Of a stretch of DNA of 64,000 bases, positions 36,629-45,155 are shown piece after piece; position 1 is the first letter of the stretch, and the number at the start of each line of letters is the position of its first letter. The notes beneath the pieces were generated by a model that searched no databases, was not told the origin of the DNA, and saw only the letters and a program-made list of their open reading frames with translations. The position numbers and the translations under genes are program-made. This DNA is from G965215045 sp965215045 (GTDB lineage: Bacteria; Pseudomonadota; Gammaproteobacteria; JABABF01), in NCBI GenBank assembly GCA_965215045.1, contig OZ244031.1, forward strand, positions 930,001 to 994,000. Reading direction: 5' to 3'.

Positions 36629-36629
36629 G

Positions 36630-37580
36630 ATGCCGGTGCAGCTGGGGGTGGTGATGGACCCGATCGGCGACATCTACCCGCACAAGGACACCACCCTGGC
36701 CCTGCTCCTGGCCGCGCAAAAACGCGGCTGGAAGCTCTGGTACACGGAGCCGCAACGCCTGTCCTGGAACCGCGGGGAAGTCCGGGCGCAGATGTGTCCC
36801 CTGGAAGTGCGCGATGACCCGCGGGACTGGTTCAGCCAGGGAGACTGGGCACGCCGCCCGATGGCGGAGCTGGACCTGGTGCTGATGCGCGCCGACCCGC
36901 CGTTCGACATCCCCTACATTCACGCCACGCACCTGCTCGAGGAACTGGCGTGCAAGCGCGGGGTGCCGGTGGTCAACCCGCCCCGCGCCTTGCGCGACTG
37001 CAACGAGAAAACATTTATCACTTATTTCCCCCAGTGTTGCCCGCCCTTCCTGGTCAGTGCCGACCCGCAGGAACTGCGGGAATTCCACGCCGAGCAGGGC
37101 GACATCATCCTCAAGCCCCTGGACGGCATGGGCGGACGCTCGGTTTTCCGGGTGTCCGGGGACGGACAGAACTTCAGCGTGATCCTGGAAACCATGCTGG
37201 CCAGGGGGGCGCAGCTGATGGCACAACGCTACCTGCCGGAAGTCGCAGACGGCGACAAGCGCGTGCTGTTGATCGACGGCGAACCGGTGCCCTGGATGCT
37301 GGCGCGCGTGCCGCAACCGGGCGAGGTGCGCGCCAACCTCGCGGTCGGCGGACAGGGCGAGGTGCGGCCACTGGGAGACCGCGAGCGCTGGATCTGCGAG
37401 CAGCTGCGCGAGGAGCTGTGCGCCCGGGAATTGTTTTTTGTCGGCCTGGATGTGATCGGCGAGTACCTGACCGAGATCAACATCACCAGCCCCACGTGCG
37501 TGCGCGAAATCGATGCGGCCATGGACCTGGACCTGGGTACGCAATTCATGGACGCCCTGGAACGCAAGTTCCTCTCCTGA
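36630..37580 (+). CDS. gshB: glutathione synthetase
   Basis: 316-residue ATP-grasp ligase joining gamma-glutamylcysteine and glycine. Features are VVMDPIGDIYPHKDTTLALL at the start, VLMRADPPFDIPYIHATHLLE near 85 (shown by MRADPPFD and YIHATHLLE), NPPRALRDCNEKTFI, the glycine-rich ATP loop IILKPLDGMGGRSVFRV near 155, and GLDVIGEYLTEINITSPTC near 275. The ATG overlaps nothing but follows argH by one base; its stop TGA shares a base with the ATG of the ruvX-yggS fusion, so the three genes look like one operon. Confidence 0.97.
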   Translation: MPVQLGVVMDPIGDIYPHKDTTLALLLAAQKRGWKLWYTEPQRLSWNRGEVRAQMCPLEVRDDPRDWFSQGDWARRPMAELDLVLMRADPPFDIPYIHATHLLEELACKRGVPVVNPPRALRDCNEKTFITYFPQCCPPFLVSADPQELREFHAEQGDIILKPLDGMGGRSVFRVSGDGQNFSVILETMLARGAQLMAQRYLPEVADGDKRVLLIDGEPVPWMLARVPQPGEVRANLAVGGQGEVRPLGDRERWICEQLREELCARELFFVGLDVIGEYLTEINITSPTCVREIDAAMDLDLGTQFMDALERKFLS

Positions 37581-38701
37581 TGGAGGATGCGGCGACACTG
37601 CGGGCACTCGCGTACGACTTCGGCCTGAAACGCATCGGCGCGGCCTTCGGCCAGGACCTGGGCGGCGTCACCCGGGAACTGCCACCGCTGGCGGCCCGGG
37701 GCGGCATCCCCGATTGGGAGGAAGTGGCGGGGCAGCTGCAGGAGTGGCGTCCCACCCTGCTGCTGGTCGGTCTGCCGCTGCATATCGACGGGCGGGAGAG
37801 CACGCTTTCGGAACGGGCGCGGCACTTTGCGCGGCAGCTGTGGCAGCACTTCCAGCTGCCCTGCGAAATGGTCGACGAGCGCCTGTCTTCGGCGGCGGCG
37901 AAACAGCATCTGCAAGGGTGCCGGGACCGTGCGCGCGCGGTCGACAGCGCGGCCGCGCAGCTGGTGCTGGAGGGATGGCTGCACGCCTGCCTGCTGCAGC
38001 GTGCGAGCATGGAGGGCCGGCTGCGGGAGTTGCGCGCGCGCATCGCCGCTGCGGCCGCAGAGCGCGATGTCCCGGCACAGCAGATCCGCCTGGTGGGCGT
38101 CAGCAAGGAGCAGCCGGCCGCGGCACTGCACAATGCGCAGCGGCTGGGTCTGCGTGACTTCGGCGAGAATTACCTGGGCGAGGCACTGCGCAAGGTGGGC
38201 GTGCTGGGGCAACTGCCGCACAGCCTGCATTTCCTGGGCCTGGTGCAATCGAACAAGACCGCCGCCATCGCTGCGCACTTTGACTGGGTGCACGGTGTGG
38301 CGCGTCCCAAGACTGCCCGACGTCTCAGTGCGCAGCGCGACCCGGAGAAACCGCCCCTGCAGCTGTGCCTGCAACTCAATACCAGCGGCGAGCCGCAAAA
38401 GGCGGGTGTGAAAACGCGCACTGAATTGCGCGCCCTGGCCCAGCAGGTGGCGGCCCTGCCGCACCTGCAGTTGCGCGGACTGATGGTGCTGCCGCACCCG
38501 GAAGACGAACCCGGGCGGCAGTACCGGGCCTGCCTGGAGGCGGCGGACGCCTTCTTCGAATTGCAGCGGGAGTTCCCGCAACTGGACACGCTGTCCTTGG
38601 GCAGCTCGGCGGATTTCGAAAGTGCGATCCGGGCCGGTGCCAACCTGGTGCGCATCGGCACCGCCCTGTTCGGTGAGCGCGTTGACGCGCGCCTGCCCTG
38701 A
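37580..38701 (+). CDS. ruvX: RuvX (YqgF) nuclease-like domain fused to YggS/PLPBP pyridoxal-phosphate protein
   Basis: 373-residue single reading frame. Residues 1-143 are a RuvX/YqgF Holliday-junction-resolvase-like protein (ALAYDFGLKRIGAAFG, LLVGLPLHIDGRES, VDERLSSAAAKQHL, AVDSAAAQLVLEGWL). Residues 144-373 are a YggS-type PLP homeostasis protein (IRLVGVSKEQPAAALHNAQ with the PLP lysine, FGENYLGEAL, LHFLGLVQSNKTA, LCLQLNTSGEPQKAG, LSLGSSADFESAIRAGAN). The two are usually separate genes; here no stop lies between them. An internal ATG at 38009 begins the YggS part but has no ribosome site, so a real fusion is more likely than two proteins. proC, yggT and so on follow, the normal neighbours of yggS. 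Confidence 0.88.
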   Translation: MEDAATLRALAYDFGLKRIGAAFGQDLGGVTRELPPLAARGGIPDWEEVAGQLQEWRPTLLLVGLPLHIDGRESTLSERARHFARQLWQHFQLPCEMVDERLSSAAAKQHLQGCRDRARAVDSAAAQLVLEGWLHACLLQRASMEGRLRELRARIAAAAAERDVPAQQIRLVGVSKEQPAAALHNAQRLGLRDFGENYLGEALRKVGVLGQLPHSLHFLGLVQSNKTAAIAAHFDWVHGVARPKTARRLSAQRDPEKPPLQLCLQLNTSGEPQKAGVKTRTELRALAQQVAALPHLQLRGLMVLPHPEDEPGRQYRACLEAADAFFELQREFPQLDTLSLGSSADFESAIRAGANLVRIGTALFGERVDARLP

Positions 38702-38767
38702 ACGGGTGGCGGCCCCGGGCGGCCTCACCGGGCACCCGACGCACCCGGGGTCCGACTCGCCAGGCGG

Positions 38768-38773
38768 TATAAT
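38768..38773 (+). promoter_or_regulatory. -10 element TATAAT
   Basis: TATAAT 43 bases before the thioredoxin-like gene, with a GAGGAG ribosome site between. It lies in the 114-base gap that follows the ruvX-yggS fusion, so a new transcript probably begins here. Confidence 0.5.
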
Positions 38774-38815
38774 TTTCGCTCCCGCCGCACAGAGCACGGA
38801 ATTGAGGAGTTTTAC

Positions 38816-39379
38816 ATGGTTCTGACGCCTTCCCGCATGATGCCCCTGGGGGCGACGATGCCCGGTTTCCGCCTGCCGGAACCCCGCAGCGGGCAAACCC
38901 TGGGACACGAAAGCCTGCGCGGCGAACACGGCTTGCTGCTCATGTTCGTATGCAATCACTGTCCCTTCGTGCAACATATTGAAGAGGGTCTCCTGGCCTT
39001 CGGCCGCGACTATTCAGGACGCGGGATCGGCATCGCGGCCATCAGTGCCAACGATGCCGAAAAATACCCGGAGGACGCCCCGGAAAAAATTGCCGAACGC
39101 GCGCAGACGAAGGACTATCCCTTTCCCTACCTGTACGATGAAAGCCAAGAGGTGGCGCGCAGCTTCGATGCCGCCTGCACCCCGGATTTCTTTCTCTTCG
39201 ACCGCGATTCGCGCTGTGTTTACCGCGGCCGTTTTGACGAGGCGCGCCCGAATGACCCCGCGCCCGTGACCGGTGCGGACCTGCGACGCGCCATGGATGC
39301 GCTGCTGGCCGGTGCAACACCCGATGTCGAACAGCATCCCAGCGTCGGCTGCAACATCAAGTGGCGCAGCGATGACTGA
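38816..39379 (+). CDS. thioredoxin-family (AhpC/TSA-like) protein
   Basis: 187-residue redoxin with the active-site motif MFVCNHCPFVQHI near residue 45 (C-x2-C), then GIAAISANDAEKYPEDAPEK and a conserved cis-proline region in FDAACTPDFFLFDRDSRCVYRG near 120, ending in VGCNIKWR. This is the common bacterial group of cytoplasmic thioredoxin-like proteins with the CNHCPF motif; no signal peptide is present. Its exact partner is unknown. The last eight bases overlap the start of proC. Confidence 0.9.
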   Translation: MVLTPSRMMPLGATMPGFRLPEPRSGQTLGHESLRGEHGLLLMFVCNHCPFVQHIEEGLLAFGRDYSGRGIGIAAISANDAEKYPEDAPEKIAERAQTKDYPFPYLYDESQEVARSFDAACTPDFFLFDRDSRCVYRGRFDEARPNDPAPVTGADLRRAMDALLAGATPDVEQHPSVGCNIKWRSDD

Positions 39380-40196
39380 GCTGTGCCTGGTCGGCGGCGG
39401 CAACATGGCGACCGCCCTGGCCGGCGGCCTGGTCAGCCAGGGTTTTCCCGCCCGCCAGCTGTACTGCGCTGAACCGCTGGCCGCAGCGCGCGAGCGCATC
39501 CTGGCCGCCGCCCCCGGCATGCGCGTGAGCGCAGACAATGCCGAGGCCCTGGAAAACGCCGGGCTCGTGGTGCTGGCGGTCAAGCCACAGGTGCTGGAGA
39601 CGGTCTTGCGCGATGCCGCGGCACTGCTCCGCCGGCGCGAACCGCTGCTGATCTCCATCGTCGCCGGGGTGCGGCTGGCAACGATGGAAGAATGGCTGGG
39701 CGCACCGCTACCCATGGTGCGCTGCATGCCGAACACCGCGGCACTGGTGCACTGCAGTGCCAGCGTGCTGTTCGCCAACGCGCGGGTGAGCGCGGCGCAA
39801 AAAGAGGAGGCCCGGCGCATCCTGGCAGCGGTGGGACGTACCTGGTGGGCGGAGACCGAGGAGCAGCTGGATGCGGTGACCGCGATTTCCGGCAGCGGCC
39901 CCGCCTACTTTTTCCTGCTCATGGAAAGCCTGCAGGAAGCGGCGCGGGAACTGGGACTGCCCGCCGAACTGGGCACCGCACTCAGCGTGCAAACCGCCCT
40001 GGGAGCGGCACGCATGGCGGACGAGAGCGGGGTCGGTGTCCGGGAGTTGCGCCAGCGCGTGACATCGCCGGGCGGCACCACGGAACGCGCACTGCAGGTG
40101 CTGGAAGAGCGGGGCCTGGAGGCGGCCTTCCTGGAGGCGGCCCGGGCCGCCGCCGAACGCTCCCGGGAGCTGGCGGCCGGAACACAGGCGGGATAA
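39372..40196 (+). CDS. proC: pyrroline-5-carboxylate reductase
   Basis: 274-residue enzyme for the last step of proline synthesis, reducing P5C with NAD(P)H. Rossmann glycines in CLVGGGNMATALAGGL at the start, VLAVKPQVLETVL near 70, PMVRCMPNTAALV near 115, the ISGSGPAYFFLLMESLQEAA segment near 165 and the C-terminal LRQRVTSPGGTTERALQVLE (residue about 222), the family signature. The ATG at 39372 overlaps the upstream stop; an in-frame extension is not conserved. Confidence 0.97.
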   Translation: MTELCLVGGGNMATALAGGLVSQGFPARQLYCAEPLAAARERILAAAPGMRVSADNAEALENAGLVVLAVKPQVLETVLRDAAALLRRREPLLISIVAGVRLATMEEWLGAPLPMVRCMPNTAALVHCSASVLFANARVSAAQKEEARRILAAVGRTWWAETEEQLDAVTAISGSGPAYFFLLMESLQEAARELGLPAELGTALSVQTALGAARMADESGVGVRELRQRVTSPGGTTERALQVLEERGLEAAFLEAARAAAERSRELAAGTQAG

Positions 40197-40204
40197 GCGC
40201 GCAG

Positions 40205-40789
40205 GTGGCCCTGGAAATCACCTCCTTCCTGGCGCGCAGCCTGCTGGGCCTGTACCTGCTGCTGGTGGTGCTGCGCTTCCTGTTGCGCGCCGCCAACGCA
40301 GATTTTTACAACCCGATCACGCAGAAGATCGTGCAGTTTACACAGCCGCTGACCGCTCCCCTGCAAAGAGTGCTGCCCATGGTCGGCAGTGTCGATACCG
40401 GCACGCTGGTCGGGGCGGTGCTGCTCAACTTCGTCGCCATCCTGATCCTGTCGAGCTTCTACGAAATGCCTTTTTCCCTCGAAATCGGCCGCATGCTGCT
40501 CTGGGCCTGCATCGGCATCGCCTACATGATCGCCGACATCTATTTTTTCCTGGTGCTGGCCGTCATCATCCTGAGCTGGGTGGCGCCCTTCCAGCAGCAC
40601 CCCGCACTGATCCTGATGCACCAGCTGGCCGAGCCGGTCATGGCACCCCTGCGGCGCGTGATTCCACCGATCGGCGGGCTGGACCTGTCGCCGATCCTGC
40701 TGTTCTTGCTGATCAACGTCGTGGAAATCATCCTCAAGAACTGGGCCGCCGCCCTGCAACTGCCCCCGGCCATCGTGCTGGGCATCTGA
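40205..40789 (+). CDS. yggT: YggT family inner-membrane protein
   Basis: 194-residue integral membrane protein with two YggT repeats, each a pair of hydrophobic helices with a P-x-T/A-x-P-like loop (QPLTAPLQRVLPMVGSVDTG near residue 45 and AEPVMAPLRRVIPPIGGLDL near 140). Begins with GTG at 40205 (VALEITSFLARSLLGLYLLL), nine bases after proC; the longer open frame upstream is proC read in another frame. The family has a proposed role in membrane or cell-envelope homeostasis; nothing in the window defines it further. Confidence 0.92.
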   Translation: MALEITSFLARSLLGLYLLLVVLRFLLRAANADFYNPITQKIVQFTQPLTAPLQRVLPMVGSVDTGTLVGAVLLNFVAILILSSFYEMPFSLEIGRMLLWACIGIAYMIADIYFFLVLAVIILSWVAPFQQHPALILMHQLAEPVMAPLRRVIPPIGGLDLSPILLFLLINVVEIILKNWAAALQLPPAIVLGI

Positions 40790-40801
40790 GGGGACGCCGC
40801 C

Positions 40802-41944
40802 GTGTCCGCCGTCCCGGATTCCGTGGGGCTGGTTAAGCCGCAGCACCACCATTTCCCGGAGCCTCTGTCGCTGGCCTGCGGGCGGTGCCTGCCGGAGTTC
40901 GAACTGGTCTATGAAACCTACGGCGAACTCAATGCCGACAAGTCCAACGCCCTGCTGATCTGCCACACGCTCAGCAGCGACCATCACGTGGCGGGCTTCC
41001 ACGCCGAGAACGAGACGCCCGGCTGGTGGGAGGACTACGTGGGGCCCGGCAAGGCGATCGACACCCGCGAGTTCTTCGTCGTCTGTCCGAACAACATCGG
41101 CGGCTGTTTCGGCAGCACCGGGCCCAACAGCCTGAACCCGGAAACCGGCCGGCCCTGGGGGCCGGACTTCCCGCCGCTGCGCGTGCGGGACTGGGTCAGT
41201 GCCCAGAAAAAACTCATGGAGGCACTGGACATCGAACAGTGGGCGGCGATCGTCGGCCCCAGCATCGGCGGCATGCAGGTCATGCGCTGGGCACTGGAAC
41301 ATCCCGCGTGCATGCGGCATTGCGTGGTGGTCGCCTCGGCCATGAAACTCAGCGCGCAAAACATCGCCTTCAACGAGATCGCCAGGCGCGCCATCTCCTC
41401 CGACCCCGACTTTCACGACGGTCGCTACATGGAACACGACGCCCGCCCCCGCCGGGGACTGGCCATCGCGCGCATGATCGGCCATCTCACCTATCTCTCG
41501 GACACGGCGATGGCACAGAAGTTCGGACGCGAACTGCGCCGCGGCACCTTTGAACGCGGCATCGACGAAGACGTGCAATTCCAGGTGGAGAGTTACCTGC
41601 AACACCAGGGAGACAAGTTCTCCCAGGTCTTCGATGCCAACACCTACCTGCTGACGACGCGCGCCCTGGACTATTTTGACCTGGCGCGCGAATACAACCA
41701 CGACCCGGTGCAGGCTTTTGGCAATGCGCAGTCGGAGTTTTTCATCGTCTCTTTCAGCAGCGACTGGCGGTTTCTGCCGCAGCGTTCACGCGAGATTGTC
41801 CAGGCACTGATCCGCGCCCGCAAAAAAGTCAGCTACGCGGAGGTCGAAGCGGACCAGGGGCACGATGCCTTTTTGCTGGATGTGCCGCGCTTTCACGAGG
41901 CCTTGCGCGCGTACATGCGCCGGGTGGCAGAGCAGGCGCGATGA
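40802..41944 (+). CDS. metX: homoserine O-acyltransferase
   Basis: 380-residue alpha/beta-hydrolase-fold acyltransferase that activates homoserine (with acetyl- or succinyl-CoA) for methionine synthesis. Signature parts are LVYETYGELNADKSNALLICH near residue 35 (as LVYETYGELN and LICHTLS), FFVVCPNNIGGCFGSTGP near 95, the nucleophile serine in IVGPSIGGMQVMRWALEHP near 145, Asp in SFSSDWRFLP and His in DQGHDAFLLD near 355. It starts with GTG at 40802, 12 bases after yggT. Acyl-CoA choice in gammaproteobacterial MetX varies and cannot be settled here. metW overlaps its stop by four bases. Confidence 0.95.
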   Translation: MSAVPDSVGLVKPQHHHFPEPLSLACGRCLPEFELVYETYGELNADKSNALLICHTLSSDHHVAGFHAENETPGWWEDYVGPGKAIDTREFFVVCPNNIGGCFGSTGPNSLNPETGRPWGPDFPPLRVRDWVSAQKKLMEALDIEQWAAIVGPSIGGMQVMRWALEHPACMRHCVVVASAMKLSAQNIAFNEIARRAISSDPDFHDGRYMEHDARPRRGLAIARMIGHLTYLSDTAMAQKFGRELRRGTFERGIDEDVQFQVESYLQHQGDKFSQVFDANTYLLTTRALDYFDLAREYNHDPVQAFGNAQSEFFIVSFSSDWRFLPQRSREIVQALIRARKKVSYAEVEADQGHDAFLLDVPRFHEALRAYMRRVAEQAR

Positions 41945-42525
41945 GCACGCGCTTCGACCTGGGTCTGCTGCAACGCTGGGTGCGTCCCGGTGCGCGGGTG
42001 CTGGACCTGGGCTGCGGCGATGGCGCGCTGCTCATGGAACTGCAGAAAAGCAACCGGGTCAGCGGCCTGGGCGTGGAGATCGACCCGGACAATGTCAACG
42101 CCTGCCTGGCGGCCGGCCTGCAGGTCATCGAGCAGGACATCGACAAGGGGCTGGATAACTTCGAAGATCGCAGCTTCGACACCGTGGTCATGACCTACGC
42201 CCTGCAGCAGGTGCACTCCCCGCTCCGGGCCCTGGAGGAGATGTTGCGCATCGGCGGCGAGGTCATTGTCAGCTTTCCCAACTTCGCGCACTGGCGCTGT
42301 CGCCTGCAGCTGTTCTTCAGCGGTGGCATGCCGGTAGCACCCGAACTGCCGGCCAAGTGGTACGAGACCCAGAACATCCACCTGTACACGGTCTCCGATT
42401 TTGAACAGCTGTGCCGGGACCAGGGCATCACCATCCGGGAGCGCGCCTTCCAGGGCGGCCGCTTCCTGCCGCACCGGCTGGCCAACCTGTTTGCGCAATC
42501 GGCCATTTACCGGCTGAGCCGCTGA
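41941..42525 (+). CDS. metW: methionine biosynthesis protein MetW
   Basis: 194-residue SAM-dependent-methyltransferase-fold protein. Opens FDLGLLQRWVRPGARVLDLG with the glycine motif LDLGCGDGALLMEL at residue 21, then VIEQDIDKGLDNFEDRSFD, VVMTYALQQVHSP and the MetW-type GGEVIVSFPNFAHWRCRLQL stretch near 110. It starts within the metX stop (ATGA), the almost invariant metX-metW pairing, and is thought to support MetX in homoserine acylation. Confidence 0.96.
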   Translation: MSTRFDLGLLQRWVRPGARVLDLGCGDGALLMELQKSNRVSGLGVEIDPDNVNACLAAGLQVIEQDIDKGLDNFEDRSFDTVVMTYALQQVHSPLRALEEMLRIGGEVIVSFPNFAHWRCRLQLFFSGGMPVAPELPAKWYETQNIHLYTVSDFEQLCRDQGITIRERAFQGGRFLPHRLANLFAQSAIYRLSR

Positions 42526-42526
42526 A

Positions 42527-43006
42527 ATGTTCCGCTGCCCGACACCCCTGCCGCCCGGCCCGCTGGCGGCCCTGGTGCTGGCACTGCTGTGCCTGTCGCC
42601 CGTCCCGGCCCCGGCGCAGACCGACGGCGGACAGCTGCGCGTTTTCGGCGATTACGAAGTTCACTACAGCGTGTTCAACAGCAGTTTCCTGGGTCCGGAG
42701 AATGCGGCCCGCTACGGAGTGGTGCGGGCGGCCGACCGCGCCGTGCTCAACATTTCCGTGCGCAGCAGGCGCGACGGCAAAAGCCGGCCGGTGCCAGCGC
42801 AAGTTCGCGCCATCCGCAATGACCTGATTCACCGCCGGCCCCTGGAATTCACCCGCGTGCAGGAACAGGACGCAGTCTATTACCTGGCGCAGTTCCTGTT
42901 CCAGCATCGCGAGCGCCTGCACTTCGAGATCACGGTAGAACCCGCGGGCGGGAGCCGGGCGTACAGCTTCCGCTTCCAGCAGCGACTGTACCGGGACCGC
43001 CGGTGA
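42527..43006 (+). CDS. DUF4426 periplasmic protein
   Basis: 159-residue protein with a signal peptide (LALLCLSPVPAPAQ, cleavage near residue 31), then FGDYEVHYSVFNSSFLGPE (residues 40-58), a family hallmark, and SRRDGKSRPVPAQVRAI. DUF4426 proteins occupy this position between metW and rdgB in Pseudomonas and relatives; their role is unknown. It overlaps rdgB by four bases. Confidence 0.9.
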   Translation: MFRCPTPLPPGPLAALVLALLCLSPVPAPAQTDGGQLRVFGDYEVHYSVFNSSFLGPENAARYGVVRAADRAVLNISVRSRRDGKSRPVPAQVRAIRNDLIHRRPLEFTRVQEQDAVYYLAQFLFQHRERLHFEITVEPAGGSRAYSFRFQQRLYRDRR

Positions 43007-43602
43007 AGCTGCCCGCAGAACTGGTGCTGGCCAGCGACAATCCATCCAAGTTGCGCGAGTTCCAGCAGATGTTCCAGGGCAGCGGTACGCGGCTGGTCCC
43101 GCAGGGGCAATTCAATACGCCGGCGGCCGCAGAGAACGGGCGCAGCTTTGCCGAAAATGCCGTGCTCAAAGCGCGCAACGCCGCACATCACAGCGGGCTG
43201 CCGGCACTGGCCGATGACTCCGGCCTGGCGGTCGACGCCCTGGACGGGGCACCGGGTATTTATTCAGCGCGCTTCGCCGGCCCCGGGGCCGATGCCGAAC
43301 AAAATAACCGCAAGCTGCTGGCCCTGTTAAAAGACACGCCGGACGAACAGCGCAGTGCCCGCTTCTGCTGCGCGGTGGCACTGGTTCAAGATGCCCGGGA
43401 TCCGGAGCCGCTGGTCGCCGAAGGCCGCTGGGAGGGACGGATCCTGCAGACGCCGCAGGGGGCGGGCGGTTTCGGCTACGACCCGCTGTTTTTCGTCGCC
43501 GAATGCAATTGCAGCGCGGCAGAACTCGCACCGGCAGAAAAACATCGCCAGAGCCACCGCGGCAAGGCCTTGCGCGCCCTGCTGCAGCAGGTCTCGCCTT
43601 GA
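43003..43602 (+). CDS. rdgB: XTP/dITP diphosphatase
   Basis: 199-residue house-cleaning pyrophosphatase that removes non-canonical purine triphosphates. Shows LVLASDNPSKLREFQQMF at the start, SFAENAVLKARNAAHHSGLP near 50, LADDSGLAVDALDGAPGIYS (catalytic Asp-Asp) near 70, and GGFGYDPLFFV near 155, ending in SHRGKALRALL. The start is GTG at 43003, inside the end of the DUF4426 gene. Its stop overlaps the TTG of hemW. Confidence 0.96.
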   Translation: MKLPAELVLASDNPSKLREFQQMFQGSGTRLVPQGQFNTPAAAENGRSFAENAVLKARNAAHHSGLPALADDSGLAVDALDGAPGIYSARFAGPGADAEQNNRKLLALLKDTPDEQRSARFCCAVALVQDARDPEPLVAEGRWEGRILQTPQGAGGFGYDPLFFVAECNCSAAELAPAEKHRQSHRGKALRALLQQVSP

Positions 43603-45050
43603 ACCCCGCATTGCCGCCCCTGGGTCTTTACGTGCACCTGCCCTGGTGCGTGCGCAAGTGCCCTTACTGCGACTTCAATTCACACGCCGCTGGAGAAGAA
43701 CCGCTGCCGGAACGGGAATACACCGGCGCCCTGCTGCATGACCTGGAGGGAGAGCACCGGCACAGCAGCGGGCGCAGCCTGCATTCCATTTTCATCGGCG
43801 GCGGCACGCCCAGCCTGTTCTCCGCCCCGGCCATCGGCCGGCTGCTGGACGGCATCGCCCGGCAAATGTCTTGTGCGCCCGAACTCGAGATCAGCCTGGA
43901 GGCCAACCCGGGCGTCGCCGAACAGCGGCACTTCGCCGGCTTTCGCAGTGCCGGCGTCAACCGCCTGTCCATCGGCGTACAGAGTTTTGATGACCGCAAG
44001 CTGCAAAGCCTGGGGCGCATCCACGATGGCGATGCTGCACGGCGCGCCGTGGTCGCCGCCCGTGCCGCCGGTTTCGAACAGCTGAATCTCGACCTCATGC
44101 ACGGCCTGCCGGGACAGACCGCCGCAGAGGCCGCAGCCGACCTGCGCCAGGCCATCGCCCTGGAACCCACCCAGGTGTCCTGGTACCAGTTGAGCATTGA
44201 AAAAAACACCGCTTTCTACCGCCATCCCCCCGAGCTGCCCGCAGAAAACGTGCTGGCGGAAATCCAGGCCCGGGGCGAACGGCTGCTGCAGGAGGCGGGA
44301 TACCGGCAGTACGAGGTCTCCGCCTGGTCCCTGCCGGGCGGGGAGTGCCGGCACAACCTGAATTACTGGAGATTCGGTGATTACCTGGGAATCGGTGCCG
44401 GGGCACACGGTAAATGCAGCGAATTATACGATAAATATACGGTTCCTGTTGCGAAAATGCATGTTTTTGCAGACAATCATACTCTCCCGGAAAACCCGGG
44501 GGAAGCAGAAAAACACTCGATAAAGAAGCGAAAAAACATAAACATGCAAATAAATGCAGATAAAAGTTCTATCCCGGAACACCCCCGTGAGAGGCGGCCA
44601 TATTCCGCCACAAAAACCGCGAAATGCGCTGAATTTCAGGGAATGAGCCCAATAAGAATAGTACGCACGGAAAAAAGCCGCCTTCCCAGGCGTTACCTGG
44701 AGCATTTTCAGAACGGCGTTCCCGCAACTGGCGGGGGGCGCCAATGGACGCCCGGCGAAGAGGAGCGGCCGCTGGAATTCATGATGAATGTCCTGCGCCT
44801 GAAGCGGGGTTGTGAGAGCACCCTGTTCGAAGCCCGCACCGGCGTTCCATTGGAGCGCATCGCCCCGGTGCTCCAGGGCTTGCGGGACGACGGCCTGTTG
44901 CGGCCGGAACCGGGGCGCATCTGTGCCAGCGCACTGGGGCATCGCTTCCTGGACGAAGTGCTGCAGGCCTTCGTGCCCGGACCGGAACCAGCTGGGACGC
45001 CGTATATAATTTCCTCCACGCAGCCGGGCGCCCGTAGCTCAGTTGGATAG
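43599..45050 (+). CDS. hemW: heme chaperone HemW-like radical SAM protein with an 80-residue insertion
   Basis: 483-residue radical SAM protein, HemW (formerly coproporphyrinogen III oxidase-like). It starts TTG at 43599, sharing bases with the rdgB stop. The Fe-S cluster motif is YVHLPWCVRKCPYCDFNSH near residue 12, followed by SIFIGGGTPSLFSA and ISLEANPG; the C-terminal HemN domain is EFMMNVLRLKRGCE near 395. Between GIGAGAHGK (residue 272) and RIVRTEKSRLPRRYLE (from 353), which are normally close, sits an AT-rich insertion of 80 codons. The reading frame is kept. The end is also unusual: the stop TAG (45048-45050) lies inside the tRNA-Arg gene, giving about 20 extra residues. Confidence 0.9.
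   Translation: MNPALPPLGLYVHLPWCVRKCPYCDFNSHAAGEEPLPEREYTGALLHDLEGEHRHSSGRSLHSIFIGGGTPSLFSAPAIGRLLDGIARQMSCAPELEISLEANPGVAEQRHFAGFRSAGVNRLSIGVQSFDDRKLQSLGRIHDGDAARRAVVAARAAGFEQLNLDLMHGLPGQTAAEAAADLRQAIALEPTQVSWYQLSIEKNTAFYRHPPELPAENVLAEIQARGERLLQEAGYRQYEVSAWSLPGGECRHNLNYWRFGDYLGIGAGAHGKCSELYDKYTVPVAKMHVFADNHTLPENPGEAEKHSIKKRKNINMQINADKSSIPEHPRERRPYSATKTAKCAEFQGMSPIRIVRTEKSRLPRRYLEHFQNGVPATGGGRQWTPGEEERPLEFMMNVLRLKRGCESTLFEARTGVPLERIAPVLQGLRDDGLLRPEPGRICASALGHRFLDEVLQAFVPGPEPAGTPYIISSTQPGARSSVG
44415..44654 (+). other. 240-bp AT-rich in-frame insertion inside hemW
   Basis: Codes for lysine/asparagine-rich sequence (such as KKRKNINMQINADKSS) between two conserved HemW blocks. Composition is strongly AT-biased against the GC-rich flanks. 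It holds a 9-bp inverted repeat, TGCATGTTT near 44458 and AAACATGCA near 44540, and two TCCCGGAA boxes. Length is a multiple of three. Confidence 0.7.
45005..45010 (+). promoter_or_regulatory. -10 element TATAAT for tRNA-Arg
   Basis: TATAAT inside the 3' end of hemW, 17 bases before the tRNA-Arg 5' end, the right place for the tRNA promoter. The -35 is not clear. Confidence 0.55.
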
Positions 45051-45104
45051 AGCGCTGGCCTCCGAAGCCAGAGGTCGTGGGTTCGAATCCCGCCGGGCGC
45101 GCCA
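45028..45104 (+). tRNA. tRNA-Arg (CCG anticodon)
   Basis: 77 bases with encoded CCA. GCGCCCG pairs with CGGGCGC; the D-arm has AGCTCAGTTGGATAGAGC; the anticodon loop CTCCGAA gives CCG, reading CGG arginine codons; GGTTCGAATCC forms the T-arm. Its first 23 bases overlap the end of the hemW reading frame. Confidence 0.97.
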
Positions 45105-45155
45105 AGCCTGGGGCCGGGGGGTTGCCACCGGGCGGATGGCCCGCCGGCACCCCGT

